IMG/VR virus record: IMGVR_UViG_3300033146_000395
Span: 1-60,496 of that record
DNA: 60,496 bases
Strand: one strand, 5' to 3'
DNA from: a virus
The notes below the pieces were generated by a model. The model made no database searches and was not told the origin of the DNA. It worked only from the letters and a program-made list of their open reading frames with translations. Positions 7,861 through 16,536 of this stretch are shown one piece after another. The position numbers and the translations under genes were made by a program. Numbering within the stretch: the first letter of the stretch is position 1; each line of letters starts with the position of its first letter.

Positions 7861-8101
7861 TTTGAAATGGTGTATCGAAAATGATTGGCAAGTCTATGTT
7901 GTACCCTCTTTGGGTGGGCCTAAGATAGGTGTACGTAAAGGCGGTATATCTTCTTGTGGCAAAGATTATCATGTAGATAATAACGGCAAGACACACTACA
8001 GCTCAGAGCAACTTGGACAGAATGTATACAAGTCTCAGTCTGAGGCTGGAGTCGAGGCAGCTATATTAATGAAGAAGCTAAGAGAAAAGTATGACCGATG
8101 A
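7838..8101 (+). CDS. Hypothetical protein (87 aa)
   Basis: The frame is open from 7805 (TTG-ATG), but ATG 7838, 20 codons of overlap less deep into the helicase gene, gives the natural-looking N terminus M-P-S-T-F-H-S-D-L-K-W-C. The protein is small with an aromatic N-terminal half and a helical Lys-rich C terminus. It overlaps the helicase-primase end by 23 nt and the next gene by 11 nt. No function recognised; start choice is uncertain. Confidence 0.6.
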   Translation: MPSTFHSDLKWCIENDWQVYVVPSLGGPKIGVRKGGISSCGKDYHVDNNGKTHYSSEQLGQNVYKSQSEAGVEAAILMKKLREKYDR

Positions 8102-8315
8102 AGAGATAGTACATATCGCTATGCTCAATTCATATGACGTCCTTGTCAAGAAGGATGATGTTAATCTGTTTTTAGAAACGGATGAAAGCTACTTTGCTCA
8201 CGACATAAGCACCCTGATCACTAACGATGAACTTGCTGACATGATAAGTTATTGGCAAGAGTTAGAGGAATACGAGAGGTGTTCAGAACTTATAAAGTTA
8301 ATGAAAGTTATATGA
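8091..8315 (+). CDS. Acidic small hypothetical protein (74 aa)
   Basis: Strongly acidic, mostly helical 74-residue protein without recognisable domain. Stop TGA (8313-8315) overlaps the ATG of the SF2 helicase (8312) as ATGA, so translation of the two is probably coupled. Its position suggests an accessory factor of the helicase. Confidence 0.65.
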   Translation: MTDEEIVHIAMLNSYDVLVKKDDVNLFLETDESYFAHDISTLITNDELADMISYWQELEEYERCSELIKLMKVI

Positions 8316-9541
8316 TTAAATTTAGAGACTACCAGCAATCTATTATAGATAAAGGAACTGATATACTCAGACAGAGTAGGTTCTTATATCTAGCTATGGA
8401 GGTTAGAACAGGAAAGACTTTGACTAGCTTGGGTATAATAGATAGGGTTGGGGCAGACAACGTTCTGTTTGTTACTAAGAAGAAGGCAATAGGATCTATA
8501 GAGAGTGACTACAAGATGCTCAAACCTGGCTACAATCTTCACGTAATAAACTACGAAAGCCTGCACAAAATACCACGGGTTAGGTGGGATGCAGTTGTGT
8601 GTGATGAAGCTCACAGCATGGGTGCGTTCCCCAAGCCAAACAAGAGGGCCAAAACTATCAAAGATATAATAAATAATCATAGCCCGTTGGTAGTGCTGTT
8701 GTCGGGGACGCCTACGCCTGAATCGTACAGTCAAATGTATCATCAGGTGTACGGCATTCCTGGCAATCCTTTCAATGAGTTTACTAATTTCTATAAGTTC
8801 GCCAGGAAGTATGTGTTTGTTAAAGCCAGGATGATCAATGGGTATTCAGTCAACGATTACTCTGGCGGAAACAAATCAATCATACAAGCCATGCAACCAT
8901 ACACAATCTCTTACACTCAAAAGCAAGCAGGCTTTGTTGTTGATACCAAGGAGACTGTGTTGAGTGTTAAGATGTCTGATTCAACATACGATCTTGTGAA
9001 GAGACTTAGAAAGGATCTGGTGATTGATGGTGAGGAAGAAACCATTCTTGCTGAGACATCAGTCAAGCTGATGAACAAACTCCATCAACTGTACTCTGGC
9101 ACAGTTAAGTTTGAAAGTGGCAACTCAATGGTTATTGATACCTCAAAAGCTGAGTTCATCAGGGACAAATTCAAAGGTAAAAAGATAGGTATCTTCTATA
9201 AGTTTAGAGCTGAGCTAGATGCTTTGAAGCAGGTGTTTGCTGACAACTTATGCACAGATCTTGACACATTCAATAGTACAGATAAGCACATTGCTCTACA
9301 GATTGTGAGTGGCAGAGAGGGTATAAGTTTAAGGAATGCTGACGCTCTTGTGTATTACAACATAGACTTCTCTGCAACATCTTATTGGCAGAGCCGAGAT
9401 CGTATGACTACAAAGGATAGACTTAAGAATGATATCTATTGGGTGTTTGCTGAGAAAGGTATTGAGAGTCAGATATATAAGATGGTTACAAAGAAGAAGG
9501 ATTACACCCTTTACCATTTCAAAAAAGACTTTGTATTGTAA
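8312..9541 (+). CDS. SF2 (SNF2-like) DEAH helicase
   Basis: I chose ATG 8312 (409 aa) over a start at 8252 because it makes an ATGA overlap with the preceding gene and begins directly with the Q-motif-like F-R-D-Y-Q. Motifs: Walker A R-T-G-K-T (residues 32-36), DEAH at 98-101, S-G-T-P-T-P motif III near 133, and Q-S-R-D-R-M motif VI near the C terminus. The minimal two-RecA architecture is that of small phage SNF2-type translocases, which remodel DNA or protein-DNA complexes in replication and recombination. Its neighbour is a VRR nuclease. Confidence 0.88.
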   Translation: MIKFRDYQQSIIDKGTDILRQSRFLYLAMEVRTGKTLTSLGIIDRVGADNVLFVTKKKAIGSIESDYKMLKPGYNLHVINYESLHKIPRVRWDAVVCDEAHSMGAFPKPNKRAKTIKDIINNHSPLVVLLSGTPTPESYSQMYHQVYGIPGNPFNEFTNFYKFARKYVFVKARMINGYSVNDYSGGNKSIIQAMQPYTISYTQKQAGFVVDTKETVLSVKMSDSTYDLVKRLRKDLVIDGEEETILAETSVKLMNKLHQLYSGTVKFESGNSMVIDTSKAEFIRDKFKGKKIGIFYKFRAELDALKQVFADNLCTDLDTFNSTDKHIALQIVSGREGISLRNADALVYYNIDFSATSYWQSRDRMTTKDRLKNDIYWVFAEKGIESQIYKMVTKKKDYTLYHFKKDFVL

Positions 9542-9545
9542 TCGT

Positions 9546-9553
9546 TAACTTTG
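9546..9553 (+). promoter_or_regulatory. TAnnTTTG -7 box before the VRR nuclease gene
   Basis: TAACTTTG lies 4 nt before ATG 9558. There is no TTTG at the right distance upstream (nearest spacer 12 nt), so this is only half of a promoter. If used, the transcript would be nearly leaderless. Confidence 0.3.
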
Positions 9554-9557
9554 CATT

Positions 9558-9806
9558 ATGACCGAGCAGCAAATACAATCCAAAAGAATTAAACAACTTG
9601 AGGCTGAAGGTTACTACGTGATCAAGCTAATCAAGACCAACAAGAACGGAATACCCGACATACTAGCTATACCAAAAGACGCTGATGTTTTGTTCTCAGA
9701 AGTTAAGAAACCAAGTGGAAAGGTTTCGGTGTTACAGAAATATAGATTAAAAGAATTACAAAGTTATGGATTTAGAACAGAGGTTTACAGAGGAGTTGAC
9801 GTTTGA
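9558..9806 (+). CDS. VRR-NUC domain nuclease (Holliday junction resolvase-like)
   Basis: An 82-residue protein consisting of a single VRR-NUC domain: K-N-G-I-P-D-I-L-A-I (Asp of the PD motif), then S-E-V-K-K-P-S-G-K-V-S (E-x-K) and L-Q-K-Y-R-L-K-E-L. Stand-alone VRR-NUC proteins of phages cleave branched DNA such as Holliday junctions. It follows the SF2 helicase and overlaps the next gene by 41 nt. Probably resolves replication/recombination intermediates before packaging. Confidence 0.87.
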   Translation: MTEQQIQSKRIKQLEAEGYYVIKLIKTNKNGIPDILAIPKDADVLFSEVKKPSGKVSVLQKYRLKELQSYGFRTEVYRGVDV

Positions 9807-10089
9807 ATTAGAAGAGACGTTCCTCGAAAAGATGAGAGCATGTGACACTAGGTTAGGCATGCGTATTGCTTCGGCTATAGACAAGTTAAATCGAACTGAG
9901 ATTCCTATAGACAAGGATGAGTTTCAGATCTTCGGAGGAAGGGCTAGGTACAGGGGTGAAGATAACTTTTTTGCAGTAGAGATATGGAAGGATTCTCACT
10001 CAATTATAATTATCAACGATATATTCACAATATCTGCAGATAATTACTTAGATTTGTATAACGAAAACAAAATAATAAATCAAAAATGA
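9766..10089 (+). CDS. Hypothetical protein (107 aa)
   Basis: Unrecognised. The N-terminal 40 residues are acidic and helical, the rest beta-rich (F-Q-I-F-G-G-R-A-R-Y-R-G-E and S-I-I-I-I-N-D-I). From ATG 9766 it overlaps the nuclease gene by 41 nt; the in-frame ATG at about 9832 would remove the overlap and leave 85 residues. It ends with a 4-nt overlap on the DnaA-like gene. Confidence 0.6.
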   Translation: MDLEQRFTEELTFELEETFLEKMRACDTRLGMRIASAIDKLNRTEIPIDKDEFQIFGGRARYRGEDNFFAVEIWKDSHSIIIINDIFTISADNYLDLYNENKIINQK

Positions 10090-10610
10090 AATCAAATATA
10101 GACGCATTGCTGGATCTAACTAAAGAATATTGTAAAGCAGATCCTATGGAGAACTCTAGGAAAAGAGAAGTTGTATACGCAAGAATGATTGTGTATAAAA
10201 TACTGATAGACTTTCATAAGTTTACTTTGGCAAGAGCAGCCAGGATTTTTGGTAAGAATCACGCAACAGTTTTGCACGCCCAGAGAAGCTTCGATAGTTT
10301 GATGGAGCAGGATGAAGAATTCTCTGATGCATTCAGTTCTATTTTGAAAGAGTACTCTGATATAGTAAGTATAAGTGGACCTATAACAGACGTCTATGTT
10401 GAAAATAAAATATTAAAGTCTCGAGTAGAGGTGTTAACGAGACAACTAAAGACCACTAAAAGAGTTTATAAAATCATTGATGGTCTACCAGAGGATGCTA
10501 TGGAGCAGATGCTTTTTAAATTAAAAATTATGGCTTCAGCAGCTAAGAAAAATATTAATCCGAGGGGCTATAATGGCGAGGTTTACCAAGCTAATATGGC
10601 TTCGTATTAA
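10086..10610 (+). CDS. DnaA domain IV-like DNA-binding protein (174 aa)
   Basis: Residues about 20-75 follow the DnaA domain IV layout: R-K-R-E-V-V-Y-A-R-M-I-V-Y-K-I-L helix, a second helix A-R-A-A-R-I-F, then the signature G-K-N-H-A-T-V-L-H-A (compare G-R-D-H-T-T-V in DnaA). There is no AAA+ ATPase. The remaining 100 residues are helical and possibly oligomerising. In DnaA the signature contacts DnaA boxes, so this protein may recognise the phage origin or mimic/compete with host DnaA. It overlaps the preceding gene by 4 nt. Confidence 0.7.
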   Translation: MKSNIDALLDLTKEYCKADPMENSRKREVVYARMIVYKILIDFHKFTLARAARIFGKNHATVLHAQRSFDSLMEQDEEFSDAFSSILKEYSDIVSISGPITDVYVENKILKSRVEVLTRQLKTTKRVYKIIDGLPEDAMEQMLFKLKIMASAAKKNINPRGYNGEVYQANMASY

Positions 10611-10620
10611 ATATAGAGTT

Positions 10621-10851
10621 ATGTACGGTTACGATGACATAGATAAAATAGTTGAATTCAAAACGTGGAAAAGACGCAAGAAGATTGACGAGCTTTTTAG
10701 AATCGACAGCTGGATGTATACGAACCTAGGTTCTGAATCCACTAAAGCTGAGAAAGCTGCGGTTAAAAGAAAGTCAAAAGCTATATACAAAGCTGTCAAT
10801 AAAATCAATCCTTCTATTGGCAAGTCTTTAATTTTCCACATGGATGATTAA
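10621..10851 (+). CDS. Basic hypothetical protein (76 aa)
   Basis: The frame is open from 10573 (92 aa), which would overlap the DnaA-like gene by 38 nt. ATG 10621, 10 nt after its stop, is the simpler start. The product is Lys/Arg-rich and helical. Unrecognised; possibly nucleic-acid binding by composition only. Confidence 0.55.
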   Translation: MYGYDDIDKIVEFKTWKRRKKIDELFRIDSWMYTNLGSESTKAEKAAVKRKSKAIYKAVNKINPSIGKSLIFHMDD

Positions 10852-10859
10852 AAAAAATT

Positions 10860-10879
10860 AAATAAACGCTTGTTTATTT
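10860..10879. promoter_or_regulatory. Perfect inverted repeat, candidate operator
   Basis: AAATAAACGCTTGTTTATTT is an 8-bp perfect inverted repeat with a 4-nt centre. A third half-site AAATAAAC occurs at 10910-10917, 3 nt before the GTG start of the next gene. This fits a dimeric repressor site controlling 10920 onward; without a T-run it is unlikely to be a terminator. Confidence 0.5.
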
Positions 10880-10919
10880 GAAATATTTATTCCTATCTTA
10901 GTGGGAAACAAATAAACCT

Positions 10920-11108
10920 GTGTTTGAAAACAAAGCAAATAATCATTCGATAGCGTTTGTAAACCTAGTTATGAACTCCATAAATGGGCTTACGGACAAT
11001 ATATATGAGGCCCTTATGGACAGGGAAACTGATGATGTTAACTCTAATATTGACGAACTCATAAATGTTTTGAAGGATCTACAGGTGTCATGTAAGGATG
11101 AGTTATAA
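10920..11108 (+). CDS. Small acidic hypothetical protein (62 aa), GTG start
   Basis: Starts with GTG directly behind the AAATAAAC repeats. Acidic, helical, no known domain. It overlaps the metallophosphoesterase gene by 11 nt, so it heads a short cluster with it. Confidence 0.6.
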   Translation: MFENKANNHSIAFVNLVMNSINGLTDNIYEALMDRETDDVNSNIDELINVLKDLQVSCKDEL

Positions 11109-11814
11109 GGATTTTAGACCAAGGTTGAGTGGTAATAAAAAGATTGCCTACGACAACCTAATGAGGAAAGAAAGAAGAGTACTTGTTGTTGGAGATATAC
11201 ATGCTCCATTTGAACTAGAAGGATATCTAGAGTTTTGTCAAGAAACTTATGCCAAGTACAATTGTAATCAAGTAGTTTTTATAGGGGATATAATTGACAA
11301 TCACTATGCGTCATACCACGAAACAGATCCTAATGGAATGGGTGGTGGAGAAGAGTTGTCTTACGCAATAGATGATGTTAAGAGATGGGCAGATGCTTTT
11401 CCTGTAGCTGATGTGTGTATAGGAAACCACGACAGAATGATAATGAGAAAGGCGTTTACTTCAGCTATCCCAAAAGAATGGATCAAGGATTACAATGAAG
11501 TGCTAGGAACTAATTGGAAGTGGGCAGATAGATTTGTTTATGATGGCGTTCAGTACATACACGGAGAGGGTGGTACAGCCAGGACTAGAGCAAAGAATGA
11601 TATGATGTCTACTGTTCAGGGACATATACACACACAATCATACACCGAATGGATGGTTGGTAGAAACTTCAGGGTGTTTGGAATGCAAGTGGGTTGTGGG
11701 ATTGATGCTAACGCATACGCTGCAGCTTACGCTAAGCACTTTAAGAAACAAGCTATTGGCTGCGGAGTAGTTCTTGGTGGGCATACAGCTATAAACTGTT
11801 TAATGGAATTATGA
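11098..11814 (+). CDS. Calcineurin-like metallophosphoesterase
   Basis: All metal-binding blocks are present in order: V-V-G-D-I-H at about 27-32, F-I-G-D-I-I-D-N at about 61-68, I-G-N-H-D at about 107-111, Y-I-H-G-E near 157 and G-H-I-H-T near 178. Such enzymes use two metal ions to hydrolyse phosphoesters (nucleotides, DNA ends or phosphoproteins). The phage substrate cannot be told from sequence; proximity to replication genes suggests nucleic acid or nucleotide. Complete at 238 residues, overlapping both neighbours by 4-11 nt. Confidence 0.88.
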   Translation: MSYKDFRPRLSGNKKIAYDNLMRKERRVLVVGDIHAPFELEGYLEFCQETYAKYNCNQVVFIGDIIDNHYASYHETDPNGMGGGEELSYAIDDVKRWADAFPVADVCIGNHDRMIMRKAFTSAIPKEWIKDYNEVLGTNWKWADRFVYDGVQYIHGEGGTARTRAKNDMMSTVQGHIHTQSYTEWMVGRNFRVFGMQVGCGIDANAYAAAYAKHFKKQAIGCGVVLGGHTAINCLMEL

Positions 11815-12005
11815 GTTGGATAACTGACACTACAATAGGAGATATAGATGTTATCTATACCATTGTTACACCTAACGATATGGACGATAAGAAGAAAGAG
11901 ATTGTCGAGGCTATCAACAGAGAGAAGATGTCTGAGAAGCCTAACTTCGACACAATTAGAATGTTACAACAACAGCTTGATAACCTGGAGGTTAATGAAG
12001 AATGA
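11811..12005 (+). CDS. Small acidic hypothetical protein (64 aa)
   Basis: Overlaps the phosphoesterase stop as ATGA. Helical, with a heptad-like C-terminal half (M-L-Q-Q-Q-L-D-N-L) that could form a short coiled coil. Function unknown. Confidence 0.6.
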   Translation: MSWITDTTIGDIDVIYTIVTPNDMDDKKKEIVEAINREKMSEKPNFDTIRMLQQQLDNLEVNEE

Positions 12006-12081
12006 AGATACAGCACCCTGGATTATAGCTATATTTGTTAGCGCATGCTTTTGGTACTCTATTCTAAGGCATTTCCTGTAG
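11995..12081 (+). CDS. Putative single-pass membrane micropeptide (28 aa)
   Basis: From ATG 11995 the product is a short acidic N terminus, a hydrophobic stretch (W-I-I-A-I-F-V-S-A-C-F-W-Y) and a basic C-terminal R-H end, the layout of a small membrane peptide. It overlaps the preceding gene by 11 nt and runs 18 nt into the end of the convergent late operon. It would be the last plus-strand early gene. Short length makes coding status uncertain. Confidence 0.35.
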   Translation: MKNEDTAPWIIAIFVSACFWYSILRHFL

Positions 12082-15000
12082 CTCAACATCTTGTATTTCG
12101 CTGTACTTTTTAAATAGCTTTAGGTAAGTCTTATTGAATTGATCAAACAGTCTATCTTCTGCAGTCTCTATCTTTTTTAGAATCCTTTTCTTTTTAGATT
12201 CATCTTTTATTTTTTCGGCATTAACCCTTGTTTCTCTCAGGCCTTTCAGGCTTTTATCTATGTTCTTGTACACTTTTTCTAATGCCAAGGCGCTAGAGTA
12301 AACCTTGTTATCTAAAGATGGCCTTTGTCCTGATGCTATTGACTCTTTGTAATCTCTAACTAGAGTAGATATCTCATCTCTTCGTTTGTAGTATTGAGAT
12401 TGATCTATATATCTACTGTTCTCACCAGCAAATCTTCTTGCGAAAGGAATCTTTCTAGTCTCTAAATCAAACTCTTCTCCTGCAGCTGCATCAACAAGAC
12501 CTTCGGTTGTTGCCATTATATTCTTTACGAACTGACCTGTCCCTCCTATATACTGATCTACTATGTATTCAAAAATCTCTGGCTGAACATCTATTGATCC
12601 AGATCTAAACTCGCCTCCTCCACTAACTTCGTTGAGCCACTTTGATATGGCTTTATATGCTTCAGGAGTTGTTCTTCTTCCAAGCTGACTCTCTGGCTTT
12701 GGCGCACCAGCTGGAAAATTTTCCTCAAATATTTGAGTTCCAAAAAAGTTTTCATTCGCAAGAATATCACCAAGAGGTTTTACTACTGAAGGTGTAACTA
12801 ACTTCCCTGCTTGAGTCAACTTGCTGTCGCTAGTTGGAACAGTAAGTGGAGAGAATGCTCCAGTGAAAGACCTAACTAAAAATTCAGATGTGTCTCCAGC
12901 ATCTTTGTTTCCTGTAGATACGTCATGAAGGGCTTGCCCCATGTTATAGAATACATTATATCCGTAGGGCAGTGGTATTTTTATGTAATCTTTACCGTTA
13001 GGCTTCATGATTATAAGGTTTCTTTCTTTCTCATAATCAGGTATCTTACTAAAGAAAGACTCTCCATCATCATCAATATCAGACATCTCTTCATTCATTG
13101 CAGCTAGTAGAGCACTACCCCCTACTATTCCAAACGCAACTTTCTGAGCAGGGTTTAATTTTTTCTTAGTCTTACCTGTAACTGGGTCAATTGTTGTGGA
13201 TAGGGTTGTCATTGCTTTACCAAATCTAGCAGTACCCTGTACTGAAGCGTTGAAGAATAAGAACAAGGAGTTAAACAATCCTCCTAATTCACCCTTTTGA
13301 TTGAAGTTAACCGTCAAATCTTTAGCTATTGACGCAGCCTTTTGTCTGTCTACACCAGATTTTCTAGCCTCCATGTATGCAGCTAAACGTGTGGAGTTCT
13401 CAGCAGCTGAGTTCAAAGCGTCCACAAGCTTGCTTGTCTTTTTGAAAAACTCTTTTGTACTCCCAGGTTTTTGAACTGAACTAGCAAACCCATCCAATTG
13501 TTTTTTTATATCTTCATTGCTTTTGGTATAGAAGTAACCTGTCTTAGCTCCGTCTTCCACAAAGTCATTATAATATTTAACAAGCTCCGGATCTAAACCT
13601 TTAGCTATAAGCTCTTGATCACCAAGCAACCTTCCCTCTGCATCTTTTGTTTTACCTCTTTCAACTGCAGCAATAGTCTTAAGTGACTTGCGTGAATTAT
13701 TTGCTATAGATAAAGCTAATTGCGTTGGGTTCTGCATGGGTATACCACTATCAGCTAAAGCGTTTAGGATTCCTGTTTGAATATCTCTGACGTAGTTTAC
13801 GGCAATAAACTCTGGGTTGGCAGTTGTAAATACTTTTCTTAAATAATTATTGATCAAAGCCAATCCTCTTATTCCATTTTGCAGAACACCTACACCTCCT
13901 ATACTCGCATCGTTTAGAGATTTGGTTATTGATTCGTCTTTAAATTTTATGAAATAATCTTTACCATCCTTCACGACTCTAACATAATCTTCTTTGTTTG
14001 CAGACATTTCTCTTGGGGTCAACGGAGACATAACTCTTTGCCCTCCTTCTAATTTAGGGGCCATGTCTGGTGATTCTGCAGTATAAACAGTATATGCTTC
14101 GCTTGGGTTTTCTTGGACCAAGTTTAATAAGTTTTGCATAACAGCGTTCTTCTCAGCTCTCATTATGGCTGTGGTTCTAGCTTGTATTATATTAGAAAGA
14201 ACATCTCCCGCCTTACTTCTTCTACCAAGCGCAGCCCTTGTTTCCCCACCCCTTAACGGAAGAACGCTTGATGACTCTCCAACTATGTCTGTTATTCTAT
14301 CAACTCCAGATTTCTCGTCAAATCCTTTTAAAGGAACGTAGTTTTGGTATTGATTTTGTTTTAGATTCTGATACTCCTGTTCTGTTATTAAGCCACGGTC
14401 TCTAAGTATTTGAAGTGTCTGATCTGTGATTCCTAAAAACTTATCTGCAGCTTTATCTAACGCAGCCTTTTGTTTAGGGGTAAAGCTATCTATAATTTTT
14501 TGAGCCTCTTGATCTGTCATACCAGATCCTGCTTCATTGTCCGGGTCTCTTGTTTCTTTAATGAACTTGTTTCTTTCTGGCGCATGCAAAGCGTACAGGT
14601 AATCAGATATTTGGTCAGGAGTTACTCCTGATTTAGCCGCTTCCTTTACGGAGGCCTCGACTTCAGCTTCAAATTTATCTAGTTGATTTCTGGTTTTACC
14701 ATACAATAATTTCTCTGCTGTATCAAAATCTCTGTCTCTCTGTGTCTTTTTTCCGGCTGCCTTTTCTACTCCTCGCTGCAGCTTTCTAACTCCATATAGC
14801 CTATCGACAAAAGCCTTGGTCGCTCGGTCTATTAGACTTCCAATACGTGTAGACTTACCAGCTATCTCTTCTTCTGTTAAAATCTTTTGAGGCTCATCAT
14901 CTACCGCAACCTCTGTTTCCGTCTCTGATTCAACTTGGTCTTGGGTTTCAATCGTTTCGGTAGTTGGTTGTACTTCACCGGGTACTCCTTCAGCCACTTC

Positions 15001-16536
15001 TTCAGTAACTGCGGATTCTCCGACGCTAGCTTCCTCCATTGTGCTTGGCTTCTTACTGGCATATTTTTCGTATATTAAATCTAACTCATTATTGATATCC
15101 TTTTTTCTTTCAGCTGCAGTTCTTGAGCTATCTCCCTCTAATTGTTTTAGTTCCATCTCCAACACGATGATAGCATCTCTATCGTCTCTGTCGGTGATTC
15201 GATCAGGTATCAGCGCATCCATCTTGCTATTGAATATTGCGTCTTGTTTTTTGAGCGCAAACTTATTCTTAAGATCAGGATCGTTTTTTATTTCAACAGT
15301 AACTCCTGCAACGTCCTCTGGTTTACCTTTCTCTAAAATATCTACCACCTCATCCCTACTTCTTCTCTCTCCATTTATCTTGTAAGACGGAGTTTTATAT
15401 AATGCAAGACCTACAGATATAGGAGCTGTGGTAGTTCCTGTAACTGTTTCAAACCCAATCTCCGCTACATCCATTTCTTGTCCAGCAACCTTTCTAGCTA
15501 CAGTCTCCCCTGTGCCTCCACCTACCGCTTCAATACCTATACCTGTTGTTGCGCCTTTCAGTTTAGGAGCTTTTTTAGCAGCAGATGCTACGGCTTTTGT
15601 GGCTTTACCTGCAATGCCTGCTGTTATACCTTCTATTAGCCCTATAGCTATGCCTCTTCCAGCTGCACGTCTTCGTATTCTACCCATTTTATCTGGGTCA
15701 GATATTACTTCTCTTACATTCTCTAATGTAAATTCTTTTCCTTCTAACTCCTCTATAAGAAACTCATTTAACGACATAGCTGTTTCTAAAGATCCGGAAG
15801 CTCCCATTATGAATCCCCCTATAGCCCCTGGCACAGCTCCAATACCTGAAGCTGAAGCGCCTACTAATGCTCCTGCTCCCGATAATGCTGCACCGTAAGC
15901 TAAAGCATCTGCATCTAACATGCCTCGTACTGATGAAGTAAATAGCTGTGGAATTACCGTTGGGTTTTTGTATATGCCTTTTAAGAACCCCCATACACCT
16001 TCACCCTCTTCTTGATATACTTTTTGAAAGTTATTCATTTCATCTGAAGGTCCGAAGGACTCCATGTTTTTTACTGCAGCTATATACTCTTGTAATTCAT
16101 CATCTGAAATTTCAGAACCTTGACCAAACAAACGCATGGCATCATCAATAGTGTCACCCTGTGCAGCGCCTTGTTGCCAAGATCTATATATGTCTCCAAA
16201 AAAATCTGTGAACTCGTTCTTACCGAACTGTCTTTCTATTGCTGTTAGCTTTTCTGTAGACCCCAATCCAGATGGACTGACTTCTTCCGATGTAATAGAT
16301 TCCATAACGCCCCCTTGAGAAGAAGAAAGAGAGTCGTCTTTTTTTTTTAAACCTGTGTTGTCAGCCCAATCATTAAAAGAACTGTCTGTAAGTTTTTTAT
16401 CAACCAAATAAGTATAAATAGTTTGCTGAACAGACGGATCATTAGATACGTTTACAACCCACTCCTCAAAAGAACTCGTGGTTTTACCGTCCCTTGTTAG
16501 TTGATCCCAAATATTTTTTAACAACTGCTCGTTCAT
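12064..16536 (-). CDS. Large internal virion (ejection) protein with LPD38-like domain, 1490 aa
   Basis: Last gene of the late operon. The N terminus holds a K-K-K-D-D-S-L-S-S-S-Q-G-G linker motif that I associate with large virion proteins of marine phages. Residues about 180-340 are Gly/Ala-rich and hydrophobic, possibly membrane-interacting; 420-540 is acidic low complexity. Residues about 740-1130 look like the large polyvalent protein-associated domain LPD38 (A-L-G-R-R-S-K, T-A-I-M-R-A-E-K-N, N-P-E-F-I-A-V-N-Y-V-R-D). The end is helical coiled coil. By position after the hub gene and gp14-like protein, I infer an inner-core protein ejected with the genome, similar in role to T7 gp16. No lysozyme motif found. 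Confidence 0.75.
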   Translation of the reverse strand: MNEQLLKNIWDQLTRDGKTTSSFEEWVVNVSNDPSVQQTIYTYLVDKKLTDSSFNDWADNTGLKKKDDSLSSSQGGVMESITSEEVSPSGLGSTEKLTAIERQFGKNEFTDFFGDIYRSWQQGAAQGDTIDDAMRLFGQGSEISDDELQEYIAAVKNMESFGPSDEMNNFQKVYQEEGEGVWGFLKGIYKNPTVIPQLFTSSVRGMLDADALAYGAALSGAGALVGASASGIGAVPGAIGGFIMGASGSLETAMSLNEFLIEELEGKEFTLENVREVISDPDKMGRIRRRAAGRGIAIGLIEGITAGIAGKATKAVASAAKKAPKLKGATTGIGIEAVGGGTGETVARKVAGQEMDVAEIGFETVTGTTTAPISVGLALYKTPSYKINGERRSRDEVVDILEKGKPEDVAGVTVEIKNDPDLKNKFALKKQDAIFNSKMDALIPDRITDRDDRDAIIVLEMELKQLEGDSSRTAAERKKDINNELDLIYEKYASKKPSTMEEASVGESAVTEEVAEGVPGEVQPTTETIETQDQVESETETEVAVDDEPQKILTEEEIAGKSTRIGSLIDRATKAFVDRLYGVRKLQRGVEKAAGKKTQRDRDFDTAEKLLYGKTRNQLDKFEAEVEASVKEAAKSGVTPDQISDYLYALHAPERNKFIKETRDPDNEAGSGMTDQEAQKIIDSFTPKQKAALDKAADKFLGITDQTLQILRDRGLITEQEYQNLKQNQYQNYVPLKGFDEKSGVDRITDIVGESSSVLPLRGGETRAALGRRSKAGDVLSNIIQARTTAIMRAEKNAVMQNLLNLVQENPSEAYTVYTAESPDMAPKLEGGQRVMSPLTPREMSANKEDYVRVVKDGKDYFIKFKDESITKSLNDASIGGVGVLQNGIRGLALINNYLRKVFTTANPEFIAVNYVRDIQTGILNALADSGIPMQNPTQLALSIANNSRKSLKTIAAVERGKTKDAEGRLLGDQELIAKGLDPELVKYYNDFVEDGAKTGYFYTKSNEDIKKQLDGFASSVQKPGSTKEFFKKTSKLVDALNSAAENSTRLAAYMEARKSGVDRQKAASIAKDLTVNFNQKGELGGLFNSLFLFFNASVQGTARFGKAMTTLSTTIDPVTGKTKKKLNPAQKVAFGIVGGSALLAAMNEEMSDIDDDGESFFSKIPDYEKERNLIIMKPNGKDYIKIPLPYGYNVFYNMGQALHDVSTGNKDAGDTSEFLVRSFTGAFSPLTVPTSDSKLTQAGKLVTPSVVKPLGDILANENFFGTQIFEENFPAGAPKPESQLGRRTTPEAYKAISKWLNEVSGGGEFRSGSIDVQPEIFEYIVDQYIGGTGQFVKNIMATTEGLVDAAAGEEFDLETRKIPFARRFAGENSRYIDQSQYYKRRDEISTLVRDYKESIASGQRPSLDNKVYSSALALEKVYKNIDKSLKGLRETRVNAEKIKDESKKKRILKKIETAEDRLFDQFNKTYLKLFKKYSEIQDVELQEMP

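Noticed and set aside
15041-15898. Plus ORFs of 114 and 156 codons opposite the 1490-aa gene
   Set aside because: Ala/Ser/Pro-rich antisense shadows; the minus frame is continuous over 4.4 kb with domain motifs.
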